Source: Symbiodinium natans
Lineage: Eukaryota; Sar; Dinophyceae; Suessiales; Symbiodiniaceae
NCBI GenBank assembly: GCA_905221605.1
Contig: CAJNDS010002557.1
Location: 225,001 to 270,000 of the forward strand
Direction of reading: 5' to 3'
DNA: 45,000 bases
The position numbers were made by a program, and so were the translations under genes. The notes under the pieces are model-generated. The model was not told where the DNA came from, did not search any database, and saw nothing but the letters and a program-made list of their open reading frames with translations. Within the stretch, counting starts at the first letter, position 1; each line of letters begins with the position of its first letter. Positions 38,345-45,000 of the stretch are shown one piece after another.

Positions 38345-38480
38345 CCATGCCGTGAGCCAACTTTGAGTATTGTAGAGGGGGGAGATGCAGAGAACTGGGA
38401 CCTCTTCGCTGGAAATCGCTCGTGAAACGCGACTACGTCAGCTCCTAGTCGACCACCGGCGACTTCTGAGGAGTCGAACC
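38345..38480. other. Island, possible exon
   Basis: The plus strand reads MQRTGTSSLEIARETRLRQL and on. The minus GGGGGTTCGACTCC looks like a tRNA T-arm, but no tRNA body is present. Confidence 0.28.
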
Positions 38481-38619
38481 CCCATCTCCCAAACCCAAAA
38501 CCCTAAACCCTGCACCCCAAACCGTGAACCCTAAACCCTAAACCCTAAACCCTAAACCCTAAACCCTAAACCCTAAACCCTAAACCCTAAACTCCTAAAC
38601 TCCAAAAAAAAGCCAAGCC

Positions 38620-38715
38620 GTCAGGCCCACCCATCAGGCCATCTTCATGCGAGCTTGTGCAACCTGTCGCTGGAGCTCCACCTGCTACTGGCTGCCGCTC
38701 AGGAACGTATATGAA
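38620..38715. CDS. Candidate exon island, strand unresolved
   Basis: Plus, after CATCAG|G: HLHASLCNLSLELHLLLAAA. Minus, after CCAGTAGCAG|G: VELQRQVAQARMK and a GC donor. Both fit the splice pattern; they are exact antisense. Confidence 0.38.
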
Positions 38716-38894
38716 GGTTTAGGGTTTCGGGTTTAGGGTTTAGGGTTTAGGGTTTAGGGTTTGGGGTTTAGGGTTTAGGGTTTAGGGTGTAGGGTGTAGG
38801 GTATATGAAGTTGCCATCAGATGGTACATGATCTGACTTCCGTCTTATGGCCTGAACCCTGAACCCTAAGCCCTAAACCCCTACACCCTGCGTA

Positions 38895-38958
38895 ACTGAA
38901 GCTCCTTAAGAAGAACAACTCTCAGCGAGATGATTCTTTGATTGTTCGCCTGACACTT
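38895..38958 (-). CDS. Candidate exon, unidentified
   Basis: AAGTGTCAG|G is followed by ANNQRIISLRVVLLKELQLR and a stop in the following array. Basic, helix-like. Plus frames have stops. Confidence 0.42.
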
Positions 38959-39062
38959 TTGCGCTTAGAGTTTAGGGCTTTGGGTTTAGGGTTTAGGGCT
39001 TAGGGTTTAGGGTTTAGGGTTTAGGGTTTAGGGTTTAGGGTTTAGGGTTTGGGGTTTAGGGT

Positions 39063-39195
39063 GAGCCATTCCAAGATGCATGTCTTGGCTCGGGTGCCCA
39101 ATTGGATATACGGCTTCCGGGTGTTCATACTGGCCTTTGATCGCAGAAGAGATTGGAGGAACCATGTCCAACTTGAGGCAGCATATATGTCGCCG
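39063..39195. CDS. Candidate exon island, strand unresolved
   Basis: Plus: 46 codons, SHSKMHVLARVPNWIYGFRV, FILAFDRRRDWRNHVQLEAA, to a stop in the array. Minus: FGDIYAASSWTWFLQSLLRS and on. Both are open end to end. Confidence 0.4.
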
Positions 39196-39254
39196 AAGCC
39201 CTAAACCCCAAACCCTAAACCCTAAACCCTAAACCTCCCTAAACCCTAAACAGC

Positions 39255-39509
39255 CCACGAGCACAGACTCTGCTGTGGCCTTCTGGAAGATGCGCTCACG
39301 ATCTTCCGCTCTGCTGTGCATTTCCTGCGTTCTCGCCTTGGCAAGTCCGGTTGAGGGTTTAGGGTTTCGGGTTTAGGGTTTAGGGTTTAGGGCTTAGGGT
39401 TTAGGGTCTAGGGTTTAGGGTTTAGGGTTTAGGGCTGAAGCCTCCCCCGCAAGAATCAGTGACCTAGTTGCGTCAGCTTCCCGCGTGATCAGCCGTTCCC
39501 TCGTCAGTC
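39255..39509 (-). CDS. Candidate two-exon segment with telomeric intron
   Basis: Exon 39442-39509 follows CTCTGTTCAG|G and reads LTRERLITREADATRSLILA and GE, ending GAG|GC. The 105-base intron (39337-39441) is almost entirely telomere units (CCCTAAA on the transcript). Exon 39255-39336 follows GCCAAG|G and reads ARTQEMHSRAEDRERIFQKA and then TAESVLV, ending at a GC donor at the start of the next array. Phase is kept. The second exon has an inverted copy at 28665-28728 with only silent changes and one codon lost, which supports the frame. No family is recognised; it looks like an amphipathic helix. Confidence 0.62.
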
Positions 39510-39749
39510 CTGAACAGAGACATGCTGAGCAGCAGACTTTGACTTGCGATTAACAAACATCATTCACTGCCCGGGAAAGTCCGAGGGGCGCAGGGCTTTC
39601 ATAGTTTTACTCCTTGGCACCTGCGACTGCGCTTGCTGTTTCTGAACCAACCCCACTGGGCCCGGAATCCCGACAACCCCAAGCTCTCGACCCCTAAGCT
39701 CTACACCCAATAGGGTTTTAGGGTCTAGGGTGCAGGGTTAAGGGTTCAG

Positions 39750-39890
39750 GGGTCTCCTCGACCACAATCACAGAAGCGGCTCTGTATCCGGTCCACCTGC
39801 AGTTCGCAAAAGTCTTTGGTCAAATCGCGCGGCACGACAAAACTCACACTTCTCCAAGGACCAAGGGAGAAATGCGCTAAAGGTGCCCCT
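39750..39890 (-). CDS. Candidate exon, frame unresolved
   Basis: Two minus frames are open: SVSFVVPRDLTKDFCELQ before a CAG|GT donor, and CEFCRAARFDQRLLRTA (with a Cys-x2-Cys pair) in another frame. Confidence 0.38.
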
Positions 39891-40064
39891 TGTTCAGGGT
39901 TAAGGGTCCAGGGTTTAGGGTTTAGGATTTCAGGGTTTAGGGGGTTCCTATGTAGCAACTTGCGGGAACAAGGGTATGCCCAATGTCGGACATGTCCATC
40001 TACATGATAGGGTCCCTCGTCGGGTTCCCAATAGAATACAGAGCGTCATCTTTAGGGCACTTAC

Positions 40065-40117
40065 CCCAGGCGATTTGGAGAACAAGCCGCACAGCTAAAG
40101 CGTGAAAGGGACGAGTC
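40065..40117 (-). CDS. Candidate exon with strong GT donor
   Basis: CCAGTCCAG|G acceptor, 17 codons DSSLSRFSCAACSPNRL plus two bases, donor GGG|GTAAGTG. Cys-x2-Cys inside. The plus strand also has an acceptor (TTACCCCAG|G) and an open frame (FGEQAAQLKRERDESWTG). Confidence 0.42.
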
Positions 40118-40179
40118 CTGGACTGGCCTTAGACCCTAAACCCTAAACCCTAAACCCTAAACCCTAAACCCTAAAACCC

Positions 40180-40290
40180 CTGAACCCGGCTCCCCAGCAA
40201 ACCAGGCCTGCTCGATGAGCCGATGCACCCGATCCACCAAACGTGAAGCCCGGAGACATTGCCTTTGAAGCGTGCGGCCTTTAAGACCCT
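40180..40290. CDS. Candidate exon island, strand unresolved
   Basis: Minus: GRTLQRQCLRASRLVDRVHR, LIEQAWFAGEPG. Plus: DPPNVKPGDIAFEACGL and a stop. Unresolved. Confidence 0.35.
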
Positions 40291-40369
40291 GAACCTTGCA
40301 GCCTACACCCTGAACCCCACCCTAGCACCCCAACACCATAACACCCCAACACCCTAACACCCAAAACCC

Positions 40370-40475
40370 ACAGCTCTTACAACTTGCCATAGATGCTGCC
40401 AGAATGTCACAGACAGATTTTGCATTGCAGCCTAGCAACTTCTGCACAATGCAGATCAAGTAACCTCAGTGGCAT
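40370..40475. CDS. Candidate exon island, strand unresolved
   Basis: Plus: QLLQLAIDAARMSQTDFALQ, PSNFCTMQIK, stop. Minus, after CATTGTGCAG: KLLGCNAKSVCDILAASMAS. Unresolved. Confidence 0.35.
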
Positions 40476-40562
40476 TCCCTGGCCCGTCTGAGAGTAAGGC
40501 CAACCCCTCAACCCTTTTGAACCTTAAGAGGGTTTAGGGTTTAGGGTCTAGGGTTTCGGATG

Positions 40563-40865
40563 TAAGGTTTATCAACTGTCACAAAGATGTCGAAGGCTAC
40601 ACATGCATGCGACGCTTCCTCCTGCACCCTGGCACCAAGCCGGTAGCGGAAAAGAGACTTGCTGTTATCCTGGAGGCGGCGAACATGCAAAGAGCACTGC
40701 GTCTCACAAAAAGGCGGAAGATGCGCTCGGACATCCAGCGCAGGAGGCAACTCCCAAGCTACGAGCTTTTGCGGCTGCGCCGCCGCGCGACCGCAAAGAT
40801 GAAATATCTCGTGCAGAGCCACAAGATGGACACCCTAGCAACACTCTCACTGTCTCTCACCCACA
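40563..40865. CDS. Longest single-exon candidate, strand unresolved
   Basis: Plus, after GATGTAAG|G: about 100 codons, FINCHKDVEGYTCMRRFLLH, then a very basic part (RLTKRRKMRSDIQRRRQLPS). Minus, after CCGCCTCCAG|G at about 40673: DNSKSLFRYRLGARVQEEAS, HACVAFDIFVTVD. The plus frame is longer and typical of a nucleic-acid-binding segment; the minus has the better acceptor and the common direction. No family is recognised on either. Confidence 0.42.
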
Positions 40866-40968
40866 GAACCCGAAACCCTAAACCCTACAAGAGGTCACCT
40901 GAACAGCAAAGAGAGGAAAGGCGACACATCAACCCAACCCAATTCCCACAAAACTTTCCTCGCAACCC

Positions 40969-41081
40969 TACTTGGAGGATCATGGGTACTTAGACGTAGG
41001 GTGATAACTAGGGGAACTATGGGTATAACCCTAATTGGGGACTTCGAGCCCTACTTACAAGTACCCATGAGTCTTCAAGTA
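40969..41081. mobile_element. Inverted-repeat element, 33-base ends
   Basis: The ends 40969-41001 and 41049-41081 form a 33-base inverted repeat with about six mismatches (TACTTGGAGGATCATGGGTA on the left, TACTTGAAGACTCATGGGTA as the complement of the right). The centre is GATAACTAGGGGAACTATGG. No coding capacity. A truncated copy is at 23285-23380. Confidence 0.85.
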
Positions 41082-41156
41082 GCCCTAAACCCCAAACCCT
41101 AAACCCTAAACCCTAAACCCCAAACCCTAAACCCTAAGTATGGGTTGCAGACTCAC

Positions 41157-42796
41157 CTCAAGGAGGAATTTTCTGTGGCCAAGAAGCACATGTCGTGGCT
41201 TTTCGCCTTGCCCTTGGCCTTGCCAAGGGCCGTCACGAGCTGGTACGGGGTGACCTGTCGATCCGACATGCGGCTTAGGGTTTAGGGTTTAGGGTTTAGG
41301 GTCTAGGGTTTAGGGTTGAGGGTTGAGGGTTTAGGGTTTAGGGTTTAGAGCTTAGGGTTTAGGGTTGATTGGGGTTTAGGGTGATTAGGGTTTAGGGTTG
41401 AGGGTTCCCTTGCCAAAAGCCAGAACCCGGTGATCTGCGACCATGCTCAAGCGTTGCCTCTCCAACCTTTTCCCCGTCCATGAGATAGAAGAAGGCTTCC
41501 GCTTCCTGCGATGGCACATGGCGGTTTGCGAAATTAGGGGTACCTTATTGGGGTCCCTTTCTGAGGGGGAATCCTACTATTTGGGGTCTATATTCGGGGT
41601 CCGTTATTTTCGTAAACTCCCACATAGGGATACATGTTGGTCAAAGATAGCACCCTCGGGAAGACCAGCGTTGAGGGCTCAAGCGCCTGAAGGCTTAAGC
41701 TTCTAAACCCTAAGCCCAAAGTTCCGAAACCCTAAACTCTAAACCCCCCTCTACCCCTTACTAAACCCCTCAAGCCCTAAACCCCTAAACCCTAAACCCT
41801 AAACACTAAACCCCTGAGCCCCTAAGCCCCTAAACCCCGGGCTCCAAACCACGGCAATCACAATAGCTCAGAGCATTAGGGGGGGGGGGGGGGGGGGGGT
41901 GCTAAGAAGGGCCTGGCTCCTACCCGGATCTTGTTTGCTGAGACGGCAACTTCGTCGGGTTTTTAGGGTTTAGGGTTTTTAGGGTTTGGGGTTTAGGGTT
42001 TTGGGTTGGGTTTAGGGTTTTGGGTTGGTTTAGGGTTTAGGGTTTAGGGTTTAGGGTTTAGGGTTTAGGGTTTAGGGTTTAGGGTTTAGGGTTTAGGGTT
42101 TAGGGTTTAGGGTTTAGGGTTTAGGGTTTAGGGCAGGGTTTGGGGTTTGGGGTTGAAGGGTTTAAGGGGCTTGGGGCTCTGCAGGTTCGAGGGCTTGGAC
42201 CTTCTCAAGCAGGATGGGGGCTGCTGAGCGGCCTTTTGCTAAAGCTCAACAGGAATAGAACTCTTTGTCAAACTTCGAGCCTTCAAATCTTCCAAAGTCA
42301 AGCCCTCTCCCAACCCTAAACCCTAAACCCTAAACCCTATTGCACGAGAGCAAGTGTCTTCCGGAGATAGGCCCATGAGGCTCAGCTTCTCTTTGACTTC
42401 GGAGACGTTCAGCAGCCTTCGATAGGCCTCATGGGACCCAGGCCCCTAGGGTTTAGGGTTTAGGGTTTAGGGTTTAGGGTTTAGGGTTTAGGGTTTAGGG
42501 TTTAGGGTTTAGGGTTTAGGGTTTAGGGTTTAGGGTTTAGGGACTCAGGAGTTTAAGCATCCACCCTACGCGACCAGATGGCTTCGCAGGGCTATGCCGC
42601 AAATGCGCAGCACCACCGGGAACCCCTGCAAAAACACAAGCCTTTCACAGCAGCTCGATACCTCCAGGCCTCAAAACCCTGAGTGATAAAACCCTAAACC
42701 CTAAACCCTCAAACCTAAACTGTAGCTGTATCGACCTCGAAGTCTATCTTCCCATCGCGGTTCATGTGGTAGCGGAAGTCGGCGAGGATGGACTGC
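41157..42796 (-). CDS. Candidate multi-exon gene with EF-hand-like loop
   Basis: Exons in transcript order, each AG|G at the start and phase-compatible: 42736-42796 reads QSILADFRYHMNRDGKIDFE, donor GT; 42593-42625, behind GTTTTTGCAG, reads GFPVVLRICGI, donor GC; 42344-42427 reads AYRRLLNVSEVKEKLSLMGL and SPEDTCSR, donor GC; 41458-41505 reads EAEAFFYLMDGEKVGE, donor GC; 41157-41254 reads VTPYQLVTALGKAKGKAKSH, DMCFLATENSSL, donor GTGAGT. A further exon (VAVSANKIR, about 41915-41945) may come before 41505. NRDGKIDFEGF spans the first junction and resembles an EF-hand loop, but the residues at loop positions 1 and 12 are not the usual acidic ones, so calcium binding is doubtful. All introns except the first carry arrays or G-runs. 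Confidence 0.5.
41531..41625 (+). mobile_element. Copy of the TACCTTATTGGGGTCC repeat
   Basis: GGGGTACCTTATTGGGGTCC, GGGAATCCTACTATTTGGGG and TCTATATTCGGGGTCCGTTA match the family in order. It lies in the intron just 5' of exon 41458-41505. Confidence 0.75.
41881..41900 (+). repeat. G-run of about 21 bases
   Basis: It sits between an unassigned island and a minus open frame (VAVSANKIR) with a CGG|GTAGGA donor. Confidence 0.9.
42025..42150 (+). repeat. TTTAGGG array
   Basis: About fifteen pure units. The left neighbour region (41955-42025) has TTTTTAGGG and GTTTTGGG variants. Confidence 0.93.
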
Positions 42797-42944
42797 CTTG
42801 GGCATGGGATGCAGGCGAAAGAGATCGGCAAACAGCTGCTTGCCGGAAAACAGGTTCTATCCTTAGAGCTCAGGGTTTAGGGTTTAGGGTTTACGGCTTA
42901 GGGTTTAGGGTTTAGGGCTTAGGGTTGAGGACTTTCTCAAAGTG

Positions 42945-43045
42945 GGAATCGAAGCCCTGACCAAGAATCGAACGCCCAACCGCGCCCGGAAGCAAGCGAA
43001 AGGAAACGAATCCAGGAACGGCACAGGCTCAAGCAGGGCTGAAGG
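42945..43045 (+). CDS. Candidate exon, basic segment
   Basis: The plus strand is open for 40 codons: DFLKVGIEALTKNRTPNRAR, KQAKGNESRNGTGSSRAEGL. Lys/Arg-rich. Splice sites are not fixed and the strand disagrees with the neighbours. Confidence 0.35.
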
Positions 43046-43315
43046 TTTAGGGTTTAGGGTTTAGGGTTTAGGGTCTAGGGTTTAGGGTTTAGGGTTTAGG
43101 GGTTAGGGTTTAGGGTTTAGAGTTTAGGGTTTAGGGTTTAGGGTTTAGGGTTTAGGGTTTAGGGTTTAGGGTTTAGGGTTTAGGGTTTAGGGTTTCTGGC
43201 CGAGGGTTTAGGGCTTAGGGCTTAGGGCTTAGGGCTTAGGGCTTAGGGCTTAGGGCTTAGGGCTTAGGGCTTAGGGCTTAGGGCTTAGGGCTTAGGGCTT
43301 AGGGTTTAGGGTTTA
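43045..43315 (+). repeat. TTTAGGG array passing into GGGCTTA units
   Basis: Eighteen or so TTTAGGG units are followed, after a short break, by about fourteen GGGCTTA units (43208-43300), a homogenised T-to-C variant. Confidence 0.94.
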
Positions 43316-43337
43316 GTTCACCTAGTCGTTCCTAGTT

Positions 43338-43425
43338 GGGAATGAGGGAAGCCGGTACCCTGAGCTATAGAATCCCGCCAGGGTATGTAGGGGACATGAC
43401 ATCATGTGCCTCATTCCCTCATTCC
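43338..43425. mobile_element. GGGAATGAGGG-family element, 88 bases
   Basis: GGGAATGAGGG at 43338-43348 faces CCCTCATTCC at 43416-43425. The inside differs from the copy at 7517-7716 (no AT microsatellite). Confidence 0.7.
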
Positions 43426-43508
43426 GTAGGTTAAGGACCCAGGGCCCAGGGTTCAGCAGTTGGCTTCTCTTCTAGCAGCCAACAAAGCGATATGTCCGAG
43501 ATGTACGG

Positions 43509-43668
43509 CTAGCCTCTCTCTTGCGCGCCACGGAGCAAAAGCATTTCGTAAGCTTTGGCTGCAGCCTTCTCCTGCGGGGGAAAAAAGAAGCGCACGCAAG
43601 ACCCGGATGCTGAGTCGGCAGCTGGCCTGGTTATCCGCAGCATCCGCAGAGATGTTGGACACGCGCTC
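43509..43668 (-). CDS. Candidate two-exon segment with a 55-base intron
   Basis: Exon 43627-43668 follows GGCAGCAG|G and reads ERVSNISADAADNQ, ending CAG|GC. The intron (43572-43626) is only 55 bases, has no telomere units, and ends in a strong tract CTTTTTTCCCCCGCAG. The next exon starts at 43571 and reads EKAAAKAYEMLLLRGAQE, with RG and a stop at 43509 unless a GC donor at 43526 is used. Phase 0 throughout. Helical; no family is recognised. Confidence 0.5.
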
Positions 43669-43789
43669 CTGCTGCCCTAAACCCTAAACCCTAAACCCTA
43701 AACCCTAAACCCTAAACCCTGAACCCTGAACCCTAAACCCTAAACCCTAAACCCTAAACCCTGAACCCTGAACCCTGAACCCTAGGCTC

Positions 43790-43853
43790 AGACTCAGGTT
43801 CGCCTCTCTTCGCCTAAACCCCCCCTGCCAGGAGCCGATTCAGCCTCGTTCGG
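43790..43853. other. Island with possible micro-exon
   Basis: On the plus strand CCCCTGCCAG|G precedes EPIQPRS and a GA. The minus strand reads NEAESAPGR. Too short to decide. Confidence 0.25.
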
Positions 43854-43949
43854 ATTTAGGGTTTAGGGTTTAGGGTTTAGGGTTTAGGATTTAGGGTTTA
43901 GGGTTTAGGGCATAGGGCTTAGGGTTTAGGGTTTAGGGTTTAGGGATCT

Positions 43950-44150
43950 TTGTATCGGCACCTGGAATCTCGGGACCCCTGAACCCAAAATGCAAGAACC
44001 CCTAACTGGTCTAGTACACTGTCGTTTCTGGTCGGGAAGCACTGGAGGCTCAAAAACTGCGCGCCGAGGGGCCACCATAATGCCAACCATCGCATTGATG
44101 ATCCTGGCACAGGCTCCATGCAGTTGCGGCTTTTTGGTGTAAGATTCATG
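43950..44150 (-). CDS. Candidate exon, unidentified
   Basis: The minus strand is open for about 60 codons: YTKKPQLHGACARIINAMVG, IMVAPRRAVFEPPVLPDQKR, QCTRPVRGS and on, ending near CAG|GTGCCG. A second minus frame is open (an ATG ORF with MNLTPKSRNC). The first has better character. The acceptor is not fixed. Confidence 0.42.
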
Positions 44151-44224
44151 GTTTAAATCGCGGCCCGAAACCCTAAACCCTAAACCCTAAACCCTAAACC
44201 CGAAGCCTCGAAGGTCCAAAGTTT

Positions 44225-44290
44225 AGATGGTTTTGGGGCTTGGCATCTTTTTCAGGGCCCGAGTGGCTCTCCGAAGTGCAGTTGAAATTA
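44225..44290. CDS. Candidate exon island, strand unresolved
   Basis: Plus, after ATCTTTTTCAG|G: ARVALRSAVEIKP and a stop in the array. Minus: ISTALRRATRALKKMPSPKT. The plus acceptor is excellent. Confidence 0.36.
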
Positions 44291-44414
44291 AACCCTAAAC
44301 CCTAAACCCTAAACCCTAAACCCTAAACCCTAAACCCTAAACCCTAAACCCTAAACCTATGCCAGGCTGAGCATTGGGATTTAGGGTTTAGCGTTTAGGA
44401 ATTCGCCTGGTTAG

Positions 44415-44622
44415 CACATGTGTTGGCCAAGGTCTGGATGACCCTGGTCATCAGTACACACCGACGATTTTGGAGGCTTTGGAAAAAGCTCTGGGCAAAA
44501 AGCTCTTGAAGCTCAGAAAGCTTCAAGAACTAGCTTTTCACAACATAAGTCTTTCTAGGGCCTTTCAAGCCCGCAACATAGCAAAAGCGGCAAAGGGAGC
44601 CGTCGCAGGCCCTGCATACTAA
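44415..44622 (+). CDS. Candidate exon, amphipathic Lys-rich segment
   Basis: After GCCTGGTTAG the plus strand is open for 68 codons without an ATG: TCVGQGLDDPGHQYTPTILE, ALEKALGKKLLKLRKLQELA, FHNISLSRAFQARNIAKAAK, GAVAGPAY and a stop at 44620. The helix is strongly amphipathic. The minus strand behind CTTTTTGCCCAG has a shorter open frame (SFFQSLQNRRCVLMTRVIQT) ending in a stop, so the strand is not certain. Confidence 0.45.
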
Positions 44623-44624
44623 GC

Positions 44625-44915
44625 CCCAACCCCTGTACCCAAACCCTAGACCCCAAACCCTAAACCCTATACCCGAAACCCTAAAGCCTACACCCTAAAA
44701 AACACAAACCCTGCACCCTAAAACACCCCCAAACCCTAAACCCTTCTTTACCTGAACCCCCACACCCCAAAAAAAAACCACCAAACCCCAAAAAAACGAA
44801 ACCCTAAACCTCAAACCCTAAACCCTAAACCCTAAACCCCAAACCCTAAACCCTAAACCCCAAACCCTAAACCCTAAACCCCAAACCCTAAACCCCAAAC
44901 CCTAAACCCTAAACC
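44625..44915 (-). repeat. Mixed CCCTAAA / CCCCAAA array with A-rich variants
   Basis: Irregular units including CACCCCAAAAAAA and CCCCAAAAAACG in the left half; regular CCCTAAA/CCCCAAA alternation from 44810. Confidence 0.9.
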
Positions 44916-44919
44916 CCCT

Positions 44920-45000
44920 CTTTTGCACACCCGAGGAGCCCGAAGGAGCATCCGAAGATGCTCCCGAAGATCACAATCAGGGTGAGGGGCGACCCTGCCT
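44920..45000. CDS. Candidate exon at window edge, strand unresolved
   Basis: Plus: TPEEPEGASEDAPEDHNQ then GG|GTGAGG, an acidic segment with a good donor. Minus: SPLTLIVIFGSIFGCSFGLL, hydrophobic. Unresolved. Confidence 0.35.

Larger units (their letters stand above)
1..45000. repeat. Interspersed TTTAGGG telomere-unit arrays, both orientations
   Basis: About one hundred arrays of the 7-base unit interrupt the window every 100-500 bases. Approximate arrays reading TTTAGGG on the plus strand: 455-530, 833-950, 1205-1340, 2045-2135, 2275-2360, 2903-3000, 3527-3640, 7205-7246, 7788-7922, 8018-8110, 8600-8742, 9043-9115, 9705-9812, 10408-10580, 11585-11855, 11920-12110, 12235-12305, 13040-13170, 13783-13985, 15885-16010, 16770-16890, 17190-17305, 18660-18760, 28490-28665, 32228-32510, 38715-38800, 39352-39435, 42448-42545. 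Arrays reading CCCTAAA: 625-707, 1020-1115, 1797-1890, 4720-4912, 7340-7462, 8885-8943, 9340-9422, 9530-9625, 11125-11490, 13225-13350, 13575-13700, 16987-17055, 21478-21565, 28330-28392, 33045-33155, 33247-33370, 35965-36055, 37437-37575, 38478-38600, 43677-43785, 44288-44360. Unit count, purity and variants differ from array to array, so these are internal arrays and not a chromosome end. Confidence 0.97.

Noticed and set aside
38440-38480. tRNA on the minus strand (GGGGGTTCGACTCC)
   Set aside because: Only a T-arm-like word is present; the 5' half would lie in a telomere array and no acceptor stem forms.
39433-39552. Plus-strand terminal exon ASPARISDLVASASRVIS
   Set aside because: The minus reading joins in phase to the duplicated exon at 39255-39336 and has the better acceptor.
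1-45000. Window as a true chromosome end
   Set aside because: Arrays occur in both orientations, are short, carry different variants and are separated by exons of in-frame genes.
1-45000. Plant or green-algal origin from the TTTAGGG unit
   Set aside because: The splice pattern (GC/GA donors, AG|G acceptors) and the cold shock domain type point to a dinoflagellate; the unit is shared by several lineages.

Overview
The window looks like nuclear DNA of a dinoflagellate. Four things point there: (1) arrays of the TTTAGGG telomere unit are scattered through the whole window in both orientations; (2) the introns I can place by reading frame and domain match start with GC, GA or GT and end in AG followed by G, the dinoflagellate pattern; (3) two genes encode cold shock domains of the type (GFIKSFN...GFGFI...NDVFL...LNKDNKPQ) that is greatly expanded in dinoflagellates; (4) every gene that can be chained reads on the minus strand, as in unidirectional dinoflagellate clusters. 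The genus cannot be named from this.

The central observation is that the telomere-like arrays lie in introns. Between arrays there are unique islands of about 40-200 bases, and many are exons. When the arrays are removed at phase-compatible splice sites, six exons at 13364-15885 give one complete cold shock domain, and four exons at 6906-9700 give a second. A 452-residue polytopic membrane protein is encoded in four exons at 19412-21320; its third intron carries arrays and its first two contain small inverted-repeat elements. Most placed introns have TTTAGGG near the 5' end and CCCTAAA near the 3' end on the transcript, so their ends could pair.

Layout, all minus strand unless noted. 0.4-3.5 kb: chain of short exons, unidentified product. 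3.8-6.7 kb: non-array DNA with a decayed zinc-finger ORF. 6.9-9.7 kb: cold shock gene 2. 9.8-10.4 kb: microsatellites. 11.5-15.9 kb: cold shock gene 1 and possible downstream exons. 17-19 kb: unidentified exons. 19.4-21.3 kb: membrane protein. 22.2-23.4 kb: tandem 42-base repeat and short dispersed motifs. 23.8-24.5 kb: AT-rich. 25-27.2 kb: accessory DNA, a run of 55 G and a 700-base purine tract. 27-34.3 kb: arrays with single exons. 34.6-35.6 kb: 20-base minisatellite. 36-45 kb: arrays with several phase-compatible chains (39.2-39.5, 41.2-42.8, 43.5-43.7 kb). Short inverted-repeat elements of at least five families are scattered throughout.

Limits: many islands are open on both strands. A strand is given only where domain match, splice sites or frame continuity favour one; otherwise it is '.'. 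Most long ORFs that cross arrays or simple repeats are artefacts. No tRNA, rRNA, CRISPR or prokaryotic feature was seen.
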